Shown: piece by piece, positions 54,616 through 63,595 of the stretch
Layout: every line of letters starts with the position of its first letter
How positions within the stretch are numbered: position 1 is the stretch's first letter
Source: Enterococcus dispar ATCC 51266
GTDB taxonomy: Bacteria; Bacillota; Bacilli; Lactobacillales; Enterococcaceae
Reading direction: 5' to 3'
DNA length: 64,000 bases
Assembly: GCF_000406945.1 (NCBI RefSeq)
Contig: NZ_KE136354.1
Span: forward strand, 1,693,249-1,757,248
Program-made: the position numbers and the translations under genes
The notes under the pieces: generated by a model
The model's database searches: none
What the model was told of the DNA's origin: nothing
What the model saw: the letters and a program-made list of their open reading frames with translations, nothing else

Positions 54616-55968
54616 ATGAGCTTACGTAGTCACCTGGCGATTTTTGCCGGTAAAAGTGCCCAATGGATTTTAAAAACATTTTTTAAAGGCGGTTCTAGTT
54701 ATCCCGGCCAACTTGCTTTAAAAATTGATCCCAATGTTTTGGATCACTATTCTGACCTTTATGAGGTAGTTGTCGTGACCGGTACCAACGGAAAAACGCT
54801 TACTACTGCTTTAACGGTCAATATTTTGCAACAGCAATTTGATGAAGTGTTGACCAATCCGACTGGTGCCAATATGGTTCAAGGTATTGTTTCGACCTTT
54901 TTATCCGCAAAACCAAAGAAAAATCAAAAAAACTTTGCGGTCTTAGAAATTGACGAAGCCAGCCTAAGCAAAGTAACCGAATATATTAAGCCGGAATTAT
55001 TTGTTTTTACCAATATTTTTCGTGATCAAATGGATCGTTACGGCGAAATTTATACAACTTATCGTTTAATTGTAGAAGGCGCTGCACAATCCCCCAATGC
55101 CCCAATTTTATGTAATGGCGACTCACCTATTTTCAATTCCGTGGATACGGTGAATCCGCGAAAATATTATGGTTTTGATCACTTGCCTGACAAAGAACAA
55201 ATGGCCCACTATAATACCGATGGCGTTTTATGTCCGCAATGCCATCATATTTTGCACTACAAAATGATTACTTATGCCAATCTTGGGAAATATTATTGTC
55301 CTAACTGCGGATTTCATCGACCTGAATTAGATTATAAACTAACCAAAATGGTATCCATGGACAATACTTCCGCAGATTTTATTATAGACGGTCAAGAATA
55401 TGGCATTGAAGTAGGCGGCATGTACAATGTCTACAATGCGTTAGCAGCAACTGCTGTGGCGGAGTATTACGATGTACCTGCGGAAAAAATCAAAGCAGGT
55501 CTTGGCTATGATGAAAAAGTTTTTGGTCGACAAGAAATTATCGACATTGATGGCAAAAAATGCACCTTAGTCTTAGTCAAAAATCCAGTGGGGTTAAATC
55601 AAGTTATCGACATGATCGGCCTCTCCCCTTATCCTTTTTCACTAGTGGCGTTATTAAATGCCAACTACGCTGATGGAATTGATGTCAGCTGGATTTGGGA
55701 TGGTAATCATGAAGCTTTTGCTCAAATGAACATTCCCGCAGTGATTGCTGGTGGTGAACGTCACAAAGATATGGCTTTACGCTTAAAAGTAGCGGGCATT
55801 ACTGACGATAAATTAACCGAAACAAAAGATTTAGACGAAGTTATTGAAGATATTAAGAAATTACCAACTGAAAATGTTTATATTTTGGCAACTTATACTG
55901 CCGTGTTACAATTACGAAAAAAATTGGCGGAAAAAGGTTACATTAAAGGAGGAATGGATCGTGGCTGA
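54616..55968 (+). CDS. murT: MurT, lipid II isoglutaminyl synthase subunit
   Basis: 450 aa. Mur-ligase fold with ATP loop [14 protein letters not shown], an inserted four-Cys zinc ribbon (CPQCHH ... CPNCGF, about residues 205-235) specific to MurT, and the C-terminal DUF1727 region. With GatD it amidates the D-Glu of lipid II to D-isoglutamine. AAAGGAG precedes the ATG; gatD overlaps its end. Confidence 0.96.
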   Translation: MSLRSHLAIFAGKSAQWILKTFFKGGSSYPGQLALKIDPNVLDHYSDLYEVVVVTGTNGKTLTTALTVNILQQQFDEVLTNPTGANMVQGIVSTFLSAKPKKNQKNFAVLEIDEASLSKVTEYIKPELFVFTNIFRDQMDRYGEIYTTYRLIVEGAAQSPNAPILCNGDSPIFNSVDTVNPRKYYGFDHLPDKEQMAHYNTDGVLCPQCHHILHYKMITYANLGKYYCPNCGFHRPELDYKLTKMVSMDNTSADFIIDGQEYGIEVGGMYNVYNALAATAVAEYYDVPAEKIKAGLGYDEKVFGRQEIIDIDGKKCTLVLVKNPVGLNQVIDMIGLSPYPFSLVALLNANYADGIDVSWIWDGNHEAFAQMNIPAVIAGGERHKDMALRLKVAGITDDKLTETKDLDEVIEDIKKLPTENVYILATYTAVLQLRKKLAEKGYIKGGMDRG

Positions 55969-56653
55969 TTATGAACTAACATTAGCCCATCTATACGGCA
56001 ACCTGTTAAACACTTATGGGGATAACGGTAACTTATTGGTTTTACAATATTTGGCAAAAAAAATGGGGATTCAATTAGATACAGAAATTGTTAGTATCCA
56101 TGAAAAATTTGACGCAACCAAGTATGACTTAGTATTTTTTGGCGGCGGTCAAGATTTTGAACAATTAATTGTTTCAGAAGATATTCAGCAGAAAAAAGCC
56201 GACTTAACCGATTATATTGAAAACGATGGAATCATGTTAGCTATTTGTGGTGGTTACCAATTATTAGGCCATTATTATATGGGAGCCAATGGCGAAAAAA
56301 TCAATGGGATTGGCGCATTGGACCATTATACTTTGAATCAAGATAACAACCGCTTTATTGGCGATATCGTCATTCACAATGAAGAATTTGACGAAACTTA
56401 TTACGGCTTTGAAAATCACAACGGTCGCACTTTCCTAGGCGAAGGGGAACGTCCCTTGGGTAAAATTGTCGAAGGTAAAGGCAACAACGGGGAAGATCAA
56501 ACTGAAGGTGTCATTTACCGCAATGTTTATGGTTCTTATTTCCACGGGCCAATTCTAGCTCGCAATGAAAAATTAGCTTACCGCTTATTAAAAACTGCTC
56601 TGGAAAAAAAATATGGGGCAATAGATGTACCAACTTTAGCTGAAATTGCTTAA
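55961..56653 (+). CDS. gatD: GatD, glutamine amidotransferase subunit of lipid II amidation
   Basis: 230 aa from a GTG at 55961 with AAAGGAGG upstream, overlapping murT by 8 bp; a longer frame from 55844 is rejected. Class I (CobB/CobQ-like) glutaminase: the nucleophile Cys is in [10 protein letters not shown] and the His in YGSYFHGP. Supplies ammonia to MurT. Confidence 0.96.
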   Translation: MADYELTLAHLYGNLLNTYGDNGNLLVLQYLAKKMGIQLDTEIVSIHEKFDATKYDLVFFGGGQDFEQLIVSEDIQQKKADLTDYIENDGIMLAICGGYQLLGHYYMGANGEKINGIGALDHYTLNQDNNRFIGDIVIHNEEFDETYYGFENHNGRTFLGEGERPLGKIVEGKGNNGEDQTEGVIYRNVYGSYFHGPILARNEKLAYRLLKTALEKKYGAIDVPTLAEIA

Positions 56654-56780
56654 AACAGGAAAAGCGGAACAAACGTGCTCAACTCTCAATTAATAAGCTG
56701 GATTGAGAAAATCTAAAGGCAGCGGCTAGCTCTTTGGAAAAATCTCAGAAATTTGATTTCTGATGCTCTTTATCACATCA

Positions 56781-56830
56781 AAAAGCACCTTATAAAGTCT
56801 TGTCATTGACTGACTTTATAAGGTGCTTTT
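56781..56830. terminator. Bidirectional terminator between gatD and the phosphoesterase gene
   Basis: Perfect 19-bp arms (56781-56799 and 56812-56830, core GCACCTTATAAAGTC) bounded by A and T runs on both strands. Confidence 0.93.
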
Positions 56831-56838
56831 TAATTTCA

Positions 56839-57645
56839 TTAACACAACCGCATATCTACTTTTTGTAAAAAGCGTCCACTCGTCACTACTTCTGCGTTAA
56901 TTTCTGCAAATTGTCCCTCGTTTAATTCATAAAGACTAAATCCTGCATGCTGAATAAAACGCACAATTCCGGCCCCTTCATCTTGCCCTAAAAAGGAAAG
57001 ACCATCAGCAGTATAATAAGGAATTTCACTTACTGTCCTTTGATAATGACTATGGGTGTGGCCATTTATAACTGCTAAAACATCATAACGTTTTAAAATC
57101 TGCCATACTTGCTGAGACTGGGGTAATGGGGGCGTCGCATATTGCTTTTCAAGTAAATGATGATGAGTCATAAATAAAACCGGTTTATCGTGATGGGTAG
57201 AAAGAATTTCTTCCAGCCAATTTAATTGTCCCCGATCAATATGTCCGTCAGCTTTACCATACACCGAACTATCAAAGGACAACAAATAGAAATCTTTAAA
57301 TGCGTAGACAAAATTATAGTAATGGGATGTTGGAACATTTTTCAACCATCCCTGGTAAAAATTTTCTTTAATATCGTGATTTCCTAATGTCACAAAGACA
57401 GGCGTGTTGGGAAATGATTTGTCAAAATATTTTTTTAAAAAAGCATAATCTGTCACTTCACCATCCTCGGTCAAATCCCCCGTAATTAGAACCAAATCAA
57501 TTGTTGCTTGTTCTTTCGCTTTTTTTATCGCAACATCGATATAATGGAAAGGATTTTCCATTTTCGTCAGCATCTCTTGGTACCCATTTTCTGCGGGTAG
57601 ATATTCTTGACGATAATGCAGATCAGATAATTGTAAAATTTTCAT
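56839..57645 (-). CDS. Calcineurin-like metallophosphoesterase
   Basis: 268 aa, cytosolic. The two-metal site is visible in order: QLSDLHY, LITGDLTEDG, LGNHD, MTHHH and INGHTHSHY. Resembles cyclic nucleotide or glycerophosphodiester phosphodiesterases (CpdA/GpdQ group). It overlaps the second phnE stop by one base, so it is the last gene of the phosphonate-type operon and may process the imported compound. Confidence 0.9.
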   Translation of the reverse strand: MKILQLSDLHYRQEYLPAENGYQEMLTKMENPFHYIDVAIKKAKEQATIDLVLITGDLTEDGEVTDYAFLKKYFDKSFPNTPVFVTLGNHDIKENFYQGWLKNVPTSHYYNFVYAFKDFYLLSFDSSVYGKADGHIDRGQLNWLEEILSTHHDKPVLFMTHHHLLEKQYATPPLPQSQQVWQILKRYDVLAVINGHTHSHYQRTVSEIPYYTADGLSFLGQDEGAGIVRFIQHAGFSLYELNEGQFAEINAEVVTSGRFLQKVDMRLC

Positions 57646-58427
57646 TAGCGTAACTTCCTACGAATCCAGCCAGTAAACAAATCTAAGGAAAAGACAGTTA
57701 CCACGACTCCTAATAAAATGATGCTCACGCGATCCCAACTTCGAGTTTGGATGGCAAATATCAGCGGTGCCCCGATTCCGCCAGCACCAACTAAGCCCAA
57801 TGTTGCAGCACTACGAACCGCAATTTCAAAATGATTTAATGCTAACGAGCTATAAATTGGCAGTAAGTAAGGAATTCTTACTGAAAAAACAATCTGCCAA
57901 AAATTGGCACCAATCGCTGTTGCATCCTCTACCAAGGCTTCATTCATCCCTTCTGCTTCTTCAGTAAATAATTTACCTAGCATCCCAATTTGATGTACTC
58001 CAATCGCCATCACCCCAGCAAAAGGTCCTGGTCCGACAACTTTGACAAAAATAATCGCATATACCAGTTCAGGAAATGCTCGTAAAATGTTACAAATAAA
58101 TTTGCCAATTTTGGCTACCCACGGATAACTTTGCCATAAGTTGCTGGCACTAATTAAAGTTAGCGGCAATGCTAAAATAGTTGCGATAAAAGTTCCTAAA
58201 AAAGCAATACCAATCGTCAGTAGCAAAAGACTGATTAAATCTTCGCCGCTGCCGTCATAGAAATAGCGCCAATCTGGATGGGCTAATCCTTGTAAAACTT
58301 CTTTACCCATCGCAAGAGAAAAAGTTTTTAAACTACTATAGTCAATTCCTATTGCAGAATAAATTACCAAAATTAAAAGTAACAGGAGGAAAAAATATGT
58401 TTTTTTACTAATTTGGTTGATTATCAT
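57645..58427 (-). CDS. phnE: Phosphonate-type ABC permease, second copy
   Basis: 260 aa, about six hydrophobic segments. PhnE family EAA-type loop: EGMNEALVEDATAIGANFWQIVFSVRIPYLLP and ATLGLVGAGGIGAPL. It overlaps the first phnE by 4 bp; the two probably form a heterodimer. Confidence 0.92.
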   Translation of the reverse strand: MIINQISKKTYFFLLLLLILVIYSAIGIDYSSLKTFSLAMGKEVLQGLAHPDWRYFYDGSGEDLISLLLLTIGIAFLGTFIATILALPLTLISASNLWQSYPWVAKIGKFICNILRAFPELVYAIIFVKVVGPGPFAGVMAIGVHQIGMLGKLFTEEAEGMNEALVEDATAIGANFWQIVFSVRIPYLLPIYSSLALNHFEIAVRSAATLGLVGAGGIGAPLIFAIQTRSWDRVSIILLGVVVTVFSLDLFTGWIRRKLR

Positions 58428-59203
58428 CCCAATCTCCTCCTAACTGCTTCACTTAAACCGTCCACAATCGCTACTACCACAAATATCGTCAAAATAATAA
58501 TCGCTACCCGATCGTAACGCATTAAAGCCAAGGAAGAGTTCAAGATTACACCAATTCCGCCAGCTCCAACATAACCTAAAACCGTTGAAGCCCGCACGTT
58601 CACTTCAAAGGCATAAAAAGTGTAGCTAATAATCTGATTAATGACTTGCGGTGCAACAGACCAAATAGCAATTTGCATTTTATTGGCTCCCACAGCTTCA
58701 TTGGCTTCGATTGGGCCAAAGTCAATGGTTTCAATGGCTTGAAAAACCAACTGAGAAACCATGCCAAATGTAAAAACGGCAATCGTTAGGACACCAGTTG
58801 CTTCACCAATACCAAAAATAGCAACAAATAATGCTGCCAACAGCAAATTAGGAATTGTACGGATGACACCTAAGAAAAAGCGGATAATATAGGACAGCAT
58901 ACGCTGTTTTGTTACGACCTGGGTGGCTAAAAAGCTAATTGGAACGGCAAATAACATCCCTAAAAAAGTTCCTATAACAGACATTTGCAATGTTTTGACT
59001 AGAGGCATTAAAAGATTTGGCAAGTAGCTAAAATCCGGCTTTAAAAAGCGCGCTAAAAAAATTCCCATTTGATTGGAATTTTGAAAAACTGCCTGAAAGT
59101 CAGCCCCAGTCAAAACCACGCTACTTTGAAAACAGACCAATAAAACAACGACAACAAAGAGGTGCTTGTACCAATTAAAGTGAACAGTATCTTTAATTTG
59201 CAT
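58424..59203 (-). CDS. phnE: Phosphonate-type ABC permease, first copy
   Basis: About 259 aa if it starts at the ATG at 59203, inside the end of phnC; in-frame Met codons up to 59245 are alternatives. PhnE loop GPIEANEAVGANKMQIAIWSVAPQVINQ and STVLGYVGAGGIGVIL. Confidence 0.9.
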   Translation of the reverse strand: MQIKDTVHFNWYKHLFVVVVLLVCFQSSVVLTGADFQAVFQNSNQMGIFLARFLKPDFSYLPNLLMPLVKTLQMSVIGTFLGMLFAVPISFLATQVVTKQRMLSYIIRFFLGVIRTIPNLLLAALFVAIFGIGEATGVLTIAVFTFGMVSQLVFQAIETIDFGPIEANEAVGANKMQIAIWSVAPQVINQIISYTFYAFEVNVRASTVLGYVGAGGIGVILNSSLALMRYDRVAIIILTIFVVVAIVDGLSEAVRRRLG

Positions 59204-59960
59204 TGGCCGCCACATCCTTTTCATAGGCCTTACCATAAATCTCACTAAGACGCTGCGCCGTTAAGTTTTCCGCTGCGCCATCAAAGACAATTTCGCCACT
59301 TTTTAAGGCAATGATCCGAGTAGCATAGGCTTTTGCCAACGGTACAGAATGAATATTAACAATAATCGTTTTGTTTAAGCTCTGATTGATTTGTTTTAAA
59401 TCTTCCATCACTTTTTCTGCCGTCACTGGATCTAAGGAAGCAACAGGTTCATCGGCTAAAATAATTTCGGCTTGTTGTACTAATGCTCTGGCAATTAAAA
59501 CCCGCTGCTGTTGCCCACCACTCAATTCGTCACTCCGGGTATGCAATTTATCAGATAAACCCACTTGTGCCAAGGCTGTCGCTGTTTTTTCATAATCTTC
59601 TTTGGTAAACAAGCCCAAAATACTTTTCCACGTGGAGTAATAGCCCAGTCGACCAGATAACACATTTTTTTGGACGGTACTGCGTTTGACAAGATTAAAA
59701 CTTTGGGAAATCAAACCAATATTGCGGCGAATTTGGCGCAATTTTTTCTTGCCCGCTTTTGTAATCGACTCATCATTAATAATAATTTCACCCGCAGTTG
59801 TGGCAACCAAGCGATTGATAGAACGTAACAACGTACTTTTTCCTGCTCCACTCAAGCCGATGATTGCAACAAATTCCCCATCTTGAATCGTTAAATTAAT
59901 ATTTTGTAAACCTTTGACGCCATTAGGGTATACTTTGGCGACATTTTTAAATTCAATCAT
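59193..59960 (-). CDS. phnC: Phosphonate-type ABC ATPase
   Basis: 255 aa. Walker A GLSGAGKST, PhnC-typical RQIRRNIGLISQSFNLVKRSTVQKNVLSGRLG, signature LSGGQQQRVLIA, Walker B IILADEPVASLDP. Energises the importer with PhnD and the two PhnE proteins. Confidence 0.95.
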   Translation of the reverse strand: MIEFKNVAKVYPNGVKGLQNINLTIQDGEFVAIIGLSGAGKSTLLRSINRLVATTAGEIIINDESITKAGKKKLRQIRRNIGLISQSFNLVKRSTVQKNVLSGRLGYYSTWKSILGLFTKEDYEKTATALAQVGLSDKLHTRSDELSGGQQQRVLIARALVQQAEIILADEPVASLDPVTAEKVMEDLKQINQSLNKTIIVNIHSVPLAKAYATRIIALKSGEIVFDGAAENLTAQRLSEIYGKAYEKDVAANAN

Positions 59961-60012
59961 GTATCTCGCTCCTAATTTAGTAGAAATTAATTTCTAACAG
60001 CCAAGCAGTTAG

Positions 60013-60037
60013 AAAAAGCCAGCTCTTAAGAACTGGC
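60013..60037 (-). terminator. Intercistronic hairpin between phnD and phnC
   Basis: Arms of GCCAG...CTGGC (60018-60037, centre CTCTTAAGAA) followed by Ts on the minus strand. A partial terminator here would make more binding protein than ATPase and permease. Confidence 0.7.
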
Positions 60038-60044
60038 GATTTTG

Positions 60045-60962
60045 TTATTCGGAAGCTTTTTTAGTATATTCGCGAATTGTATCATAAGCACTATCTGCTG
60101 CTGCTTGATAACCTTTGTGTCCCCATAAAGCCATTGCTTCTTGACCGGCTTCATCTTTTGGCATCGCTAAGAAAACATCTTTAATTTCTTTTTTTAGTTG
60201 GCTAGCCATTTTCGGTTGCACTGCAATTGCATCATTGGGAATATCCCCTTGTGTTAATGATAAAACCCGTAAATCTTTCATGAGATCTTGATCACTAAAT
60301 TTTGATGCAAAAACATTGCGGGCTCCTTCAAAAACAAAAGCAGCATCCATTTGACCATTTAAAACTGCCGTCATTTCACTCGGAATATCATTGACAGTGG
60401 TAAGGGTGGCATCTTTTGTAGGGTCAATACCAGCATCTTTTAATTCTGCTACTGGATAAATGTAGCCACTCGCTGAATTTGGACTTAAAGTCGCAATCTT
60501 TTTCCCTTTTAAATCAATTAAATTTTTTAAATTACTATCGGCTTTCACCAAAATTTCACCTTTAAAAGTATTCGTCAATTTATCGGTGGGTAAGCCTGTT
60601 TTTCGATCGTATGCACCTAATTGAGAGGTTAATAATGCTTCTGCTGCATCCATGTCTTTTGCCTGTACATATGCTGCTGGAGGCATAATGCCTACATCTA
60701 CTTGACCAGAAGCCATTGCTTCCACAATAGTAGAGTAATCTGTTGCTAATGTTACACTGACATCTCTATCTAACTTTTCAGATAAATACGCTGCAAATGG
60801 TTTTGTTTTAGCTTCCATGGAACCATCATTATTAGTAGGAACAAATTGAACTACCAATTTTTCTTTTGTATTCCCTTGTGCTTTTTGCTCATTACCACAT
60901 CCTGCAAGACCAACTAAAATTCCTAGCGTTAAAAGACCGGTCGCCAACATTTTGAAACGCAT
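60045..60962 (-). CDS. phnD: Phosphonate-type substrate-binding lipoprotein
   Basis: About 305 aa from the ATG at 60962 (GGGGGAG upstream). Lipoprotein signal with lipobox LAGCGN. PhnD-type domain: VQFVPTNNDGSMEAKTKPFAAYLSEKLDRDVSV and NSASGYIYPVAELKDAGID. The ligand may be a phosphonate, phosphite or a phosphate ester; no C-P lyase genes are nearby. Confidence 0.93.
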   Translation of the reverse strand: MRFKMLATGLLTLGILVGLAGCGNEQKAQGNTKEKLVVQFVPTNNDGSMEAKTKPFAAYLSEKLDRDVSVTLATDYSTIVEAMASGQVDVGIMPPAAYVQAKDMDAAEALLTSQLGAYDRKTGLPTDKLTNTFKGEILVKADSNLKNLIDLKGKKIATLSPNSASGYIYPVAELKDAGIDPTKDATLTTVNDIPSEMTAVLNGQMDAAFVFEGARNVFASKFSDQDLMKDLRVLSLTQGDIPNDAIAVQPKMASQLKKEIKDVFLAMPKDEAGQEAMALWGHKGYQAAADSAYDTIREYTKKASE

Positions 60963-61048
60963 TTTTTCTCCCCCTATTGGAAAATGATTTATATTGCTTC
61001 CACATAATAGCAAGAATTATTCGAAACAAAAATGACCTGTGTCACTTT

Positions 61049-61143
61049 GACGGTAATTTTTTTGTAAATTTTAGGTAAAACCCGAACATTACCGCCATAA
61101 AGAAGCAAAAAAGGATGCTTTTTTACTTATTTACCGTTATAAT
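61049..61143. promoter_or_regulatory. Divergent promoter region with three TTACCG repeats
   Basis: TTACCG-containing sites lie at 61049-61057 (minus strand), 61088-61096 and 61131-61137 (plus strand). The last one abuts TATAAT (61138-61143) for the regulator gene. They may bind the adjacent Crp/Fnr-like protein. Confidence 0.45.
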
Positions 61144-61182
61144 CAAAAATAACAAAACGCACATGTGAGAAAGGACGCTTTT

Positions 61183-61839
61183 ATGAAACAGCTATTGGAT
61201 AAAAGCCAGTTAAAAGAAGCGATTATTAGCCATAACTTGCAAGATTACTTAGATACCGATTTATTTTCAATTGCGACTTTGCGTACTTTTGAAAAAGATG
61301 AGGATTTAATCCAAGCGGGCACACCATCTAAGTACTTGTATTTTCTTGTCGAAGGTTCGGCCATGGTCTATTCTTACGCCTACGATACACAAAATATTTG
61401 TATCAATTATTGTTACGAAGCGACCATTATCGGTGAAGCCTCTTCCTTATGGGAAACCACCCCCAGAAGTAGTGTTAAAGCTATGACGCCTTGTACTTGT
61501 GTCTGTGTGAATTTATTGCAATACCGGGCACTTTTACAAAATGATTTACGTTTTTTAAAACATACCTGTCAACTTCTTAGCTATCGCTTGAATACCGGCA
61601 TTAGTCTAGCCAACTCCTTAAGCGAACCGGTGGAAACACGCCTTGCACGTTTTATTTTAGAACACGAAAAAGAAGGCCGTTTTTCTTTTCAGTTGAATAA
61701 CTGCGCCGCTATTTTAAATGTGAGCTATCGTCATCTTTTACGTACTATGACAAATTTCAAAGAACAAGGTATCTTGCAAAAAGGCCGTGGGGGCTACATT
61801 ATTTTAAATAAAAAAGAATTGGCAGATTTAACAGCTTAA
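61183..61839 (+). CDS. Crp/Fnr-family regulator (YeiL-like)
   Basis: 218 aa from the ATG at 61183 (GAAAGGA upstream; a GTG at 61165 is rejected). N-terminal cyclic-nucleotide-binding-type barrel (LIQAGTPSKYLYFLVEGSAMVYSYA; IIGEASSLWE) and a C-terminal winged helix (NNCAAILNVSYRHLLRTMTNFKEQGILQK). Several Cys residues (TPCTCVCVN) could sense redox or metal. It faces the phnD operon and is its likely regulator. Confidence 0.85.
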   Translation: MKQLLDKSQLKEAIISHNLQDYLDTDLFSIATLRTFEKDEDLIQAGTPSKYLYFLVEGSAMVYSYAYDTQNICINYCYEATIIGEASSLWETTPRSSVKAMTPCTCVCVNLLQYRALLQNDLRFLKHTCQLLSYRLNTGISLANSLSEPVETRLARFILEHEKEGRFSFQLNNCAAILNVSYRHLLRTMTNFKEQGILQKGRGGYIILNKKELADLTA

Positions 61840-61845
61840 GTTGAT

Positions 61846-61885
61846 AGCAATACGACAGATGTCTTCTTTTGTCGTATTGCTTTTT
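61846..61885 (+). terminator. Terminator of the Crp/Fnr-like gene
   Basis: Perfect arms AGCAATACGAC (61846-61856) and GTCGTATTGCT (61871-61881) followed by Ts. Confidence 0.92.
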
Positions 61886-61951
61886 CATGGTAAGACTCTT
61901 TTTTTGTACCTTCATTCAATAAGGTATAGGCTTTGATTGAGGTGAAAAAAG

Positions 61952-62593
61952 ATGAAAATTTTAATTTTAGGTGCCCATGGAAAAATAGCCCAACTTGTCA
62001 GAGAAAAATTATCAGAAACGTCTGATTCTTCTAATTTGATTCGGCTATTTTTACGCGATGCTAACCGAATCCAAAATATCCGCAAAAATGAAGAAGTGAT
62101 GGAAGGCGATGCCGCTAATTTTGATGATTTAGTCAAAGCTTTAGTAGATGTTGATTTCGTGTACGCAAATTTAGCCGGTAAAAATATTGAAGACCAAGCC
62201 AAAAATATTGTCAAAGCAATGGATGCTGCTAACAAGAAGCGTTTAGTCTGGATTTCTACTTTAGGCATTTACGATGAAGTCCCTGGCGAATTTGGCAAAT
62301 GGAATCATCAAATGTTAGATGGTGGCTATTTGGAAACTTACGCTGCCGCAGCTGAGATCATTGAAAATTCTGATTTGGATTACACTATTATCCGACCTGC
62401 TTGGTTAACCAATAAAGACGAAGTTGATTTTGAATTAACCCAAAAAGGAGAACCTTTTAAAGGAACAGAAGTATCACGAAAAAGCATTGCCGCTTTCGTG
62501 ACTGAAATTATGCAAGAACCAAACAAATATATCAAACAATCCCTTGGTGTAAATAAGCCAAATACTGCTGGCAAAAAACCTGACTGGTATTAA
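61952..62593 (+). CDS. NAD(P)-binding NmrA-like protein (atypical SDR)
   Basis: 213 aa. N-terminal Rossmann motif ILILGAHGKIAQLV, then FVYANLAGKN and LVWISTLGIYDEVPGEFGKWN; the usual SDR Tyr-x-x-x-Lys catalytic pair is not evident, as is common in the NmrA/YwnB group. Possibly an NADPH-sensing or reductase protein. AGGTG before the ATG. Confidence 0.88.
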   Translation: MKILILGAHGKIAQLVREKLSETSDSSNLIRLFLRDANRIQNIRKNEEVMEGDAANFDDLVKALVDVDFVYANLAGKNIEDQAKNIVKAMDAANKKRLVWISTLGIYDEVPGEFGKWNHQMLDGGYLETYAAAAEIIENSDLDYTIIRPAWLTNKDEVDFELTQKGEPFKGTEVSRKSIAAFVTEIMQEPNKYIKQSLGVNKPNTAGKKPDWY

Positions 62594-62605
62594 TCACCTT
62601 AAACA

Positions 62606-62649
62606 AAAAGCTAGAATAAGGAACTAACATCCCTATTCTAGCTTTTTTT
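62606..62649 (+). terminator. Terminator of the NmrA-like gene
   Basis: Arms of AAAAGCTAGAATA and its complement around 62606-62618 and 62634-62646, followed by Ts. Confidence 0.85.
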
Positions 62650-62733
62650 GCGTATAATAAAATTAATAGTAAATTATCAAAAATAAGGCTTACCCAAGCA
62701 TCCCAATGGGGTAAATCCAAAGGAAGATAGAAA

Positions 62734-63516
62734 ATGAAGGAAACTCTTGCTGATGATTTAAATCTTTTAAGCACTTTTTGCGGTGTACGAGATCTTACTA
62801 CTTTATCGCAAAGTGCTCTTTATCAAAAATACAATAAAACCAAAGCAGACGCTTTTATTTTATTCGGCGGCAGTATTTTAGCTGGAATCGATGTCATGAT
62901 AACCGCCATGAAGAACCAGGTGGCCAAACATTACTTAATTGTTGGTGGCCAAGGCCACACCACCGATGCGCTACGTTCAAAAATTAATCATTTTTATCCT
63001 CAAATCCAAACAAAAAATGCTAGCGAAGCTAAAATGTTTCAAGATATTCTGCAACTAAAAACAGAACATACCACCGATTATTTAGAAGAAAAATCGACTA
63101 ATTGCGGTAATAACATTTCCAATCTACTGGAGGTATTGGCAACAAATCACCTGCCAAGCAATACGCTGATTTTATGCCAAGATGCAACGATGCAGCGCCG
63201 CATGGGAGCTACATTAACTAAAGTTGCTCCTGAAACCACTGTTATTAATTACGCCAGCTATGAAGTAAATGTCATTACCAAAAACAATCAGCTACAATTT
63301 GACCGCAACCTCTTGGGAATGTGGGAGTTGGAGCACTACATTACTTTACTGCTTGGTGAAATAAGTCGGCTGCAAAATACTCCTACCGGCTATGGTCCAG
63401 CCGGCAAAAATTTTATCGCTCCTGTATTTATCCCAAAAGATGTACTAGCGGCTTTTTATCGGGTTGCAAAATTATTTCCCAATCAAATACGCACTGCCAA
63501 TTCGGCCTATGCTTAA
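62734..63516 (+). CDS. YdcF-like DUF218 protein
   Basis: 260 aa with the DUF218 pattern: ADAFILFGGSILAGID, HYLIVGGQGHTTDAL, then LILCQDATMQRRMGATL. Resembles cytosolic YdcF, which binds S-adenosylmethionine in E. coli; enzymatic role unknown. No TM segment, unlike SanA/ElyC relatives. GGAAG site upstream of the ATG. Confidence 0.85.
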   Translation: MKETLADDLNLLSTFCGVRDLTTLSQSALYQKYNKTKADAFILFGGSILAGIDVMITAMKNQVAKHYLIVGGQGHTTDALRSKINHFYPQIQTKNASEAKMFQDILQLKTEHTTDYLEEKSTNCGNNISNLLEVLATNHLPSNTLILCQDATMQRRMGATLTKVAPETTVINYASYEVNVITKNNQLQFDRNLLGMWELEHYITLLLGEISRLQNTPTGYGPAGKNFIAPVFIPKDVLAAFYRVAKLFPNQIRTANSAYA

Positions 63517-63595
63517 AATTTAAGTGAGTAATTTTTTCTCTATTTAAATAAAAAAATGGTTTATCAAAATACTTTTTAATCCTTGGAGGTTGATT

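Noticed and set aside
55844-55960. Earlier start for gatD within murT
   Set aside because: The GTG at 55961 has AAAGGAGG at proper spacing and gives the conserved N terminus; the extension is murT in another frame.
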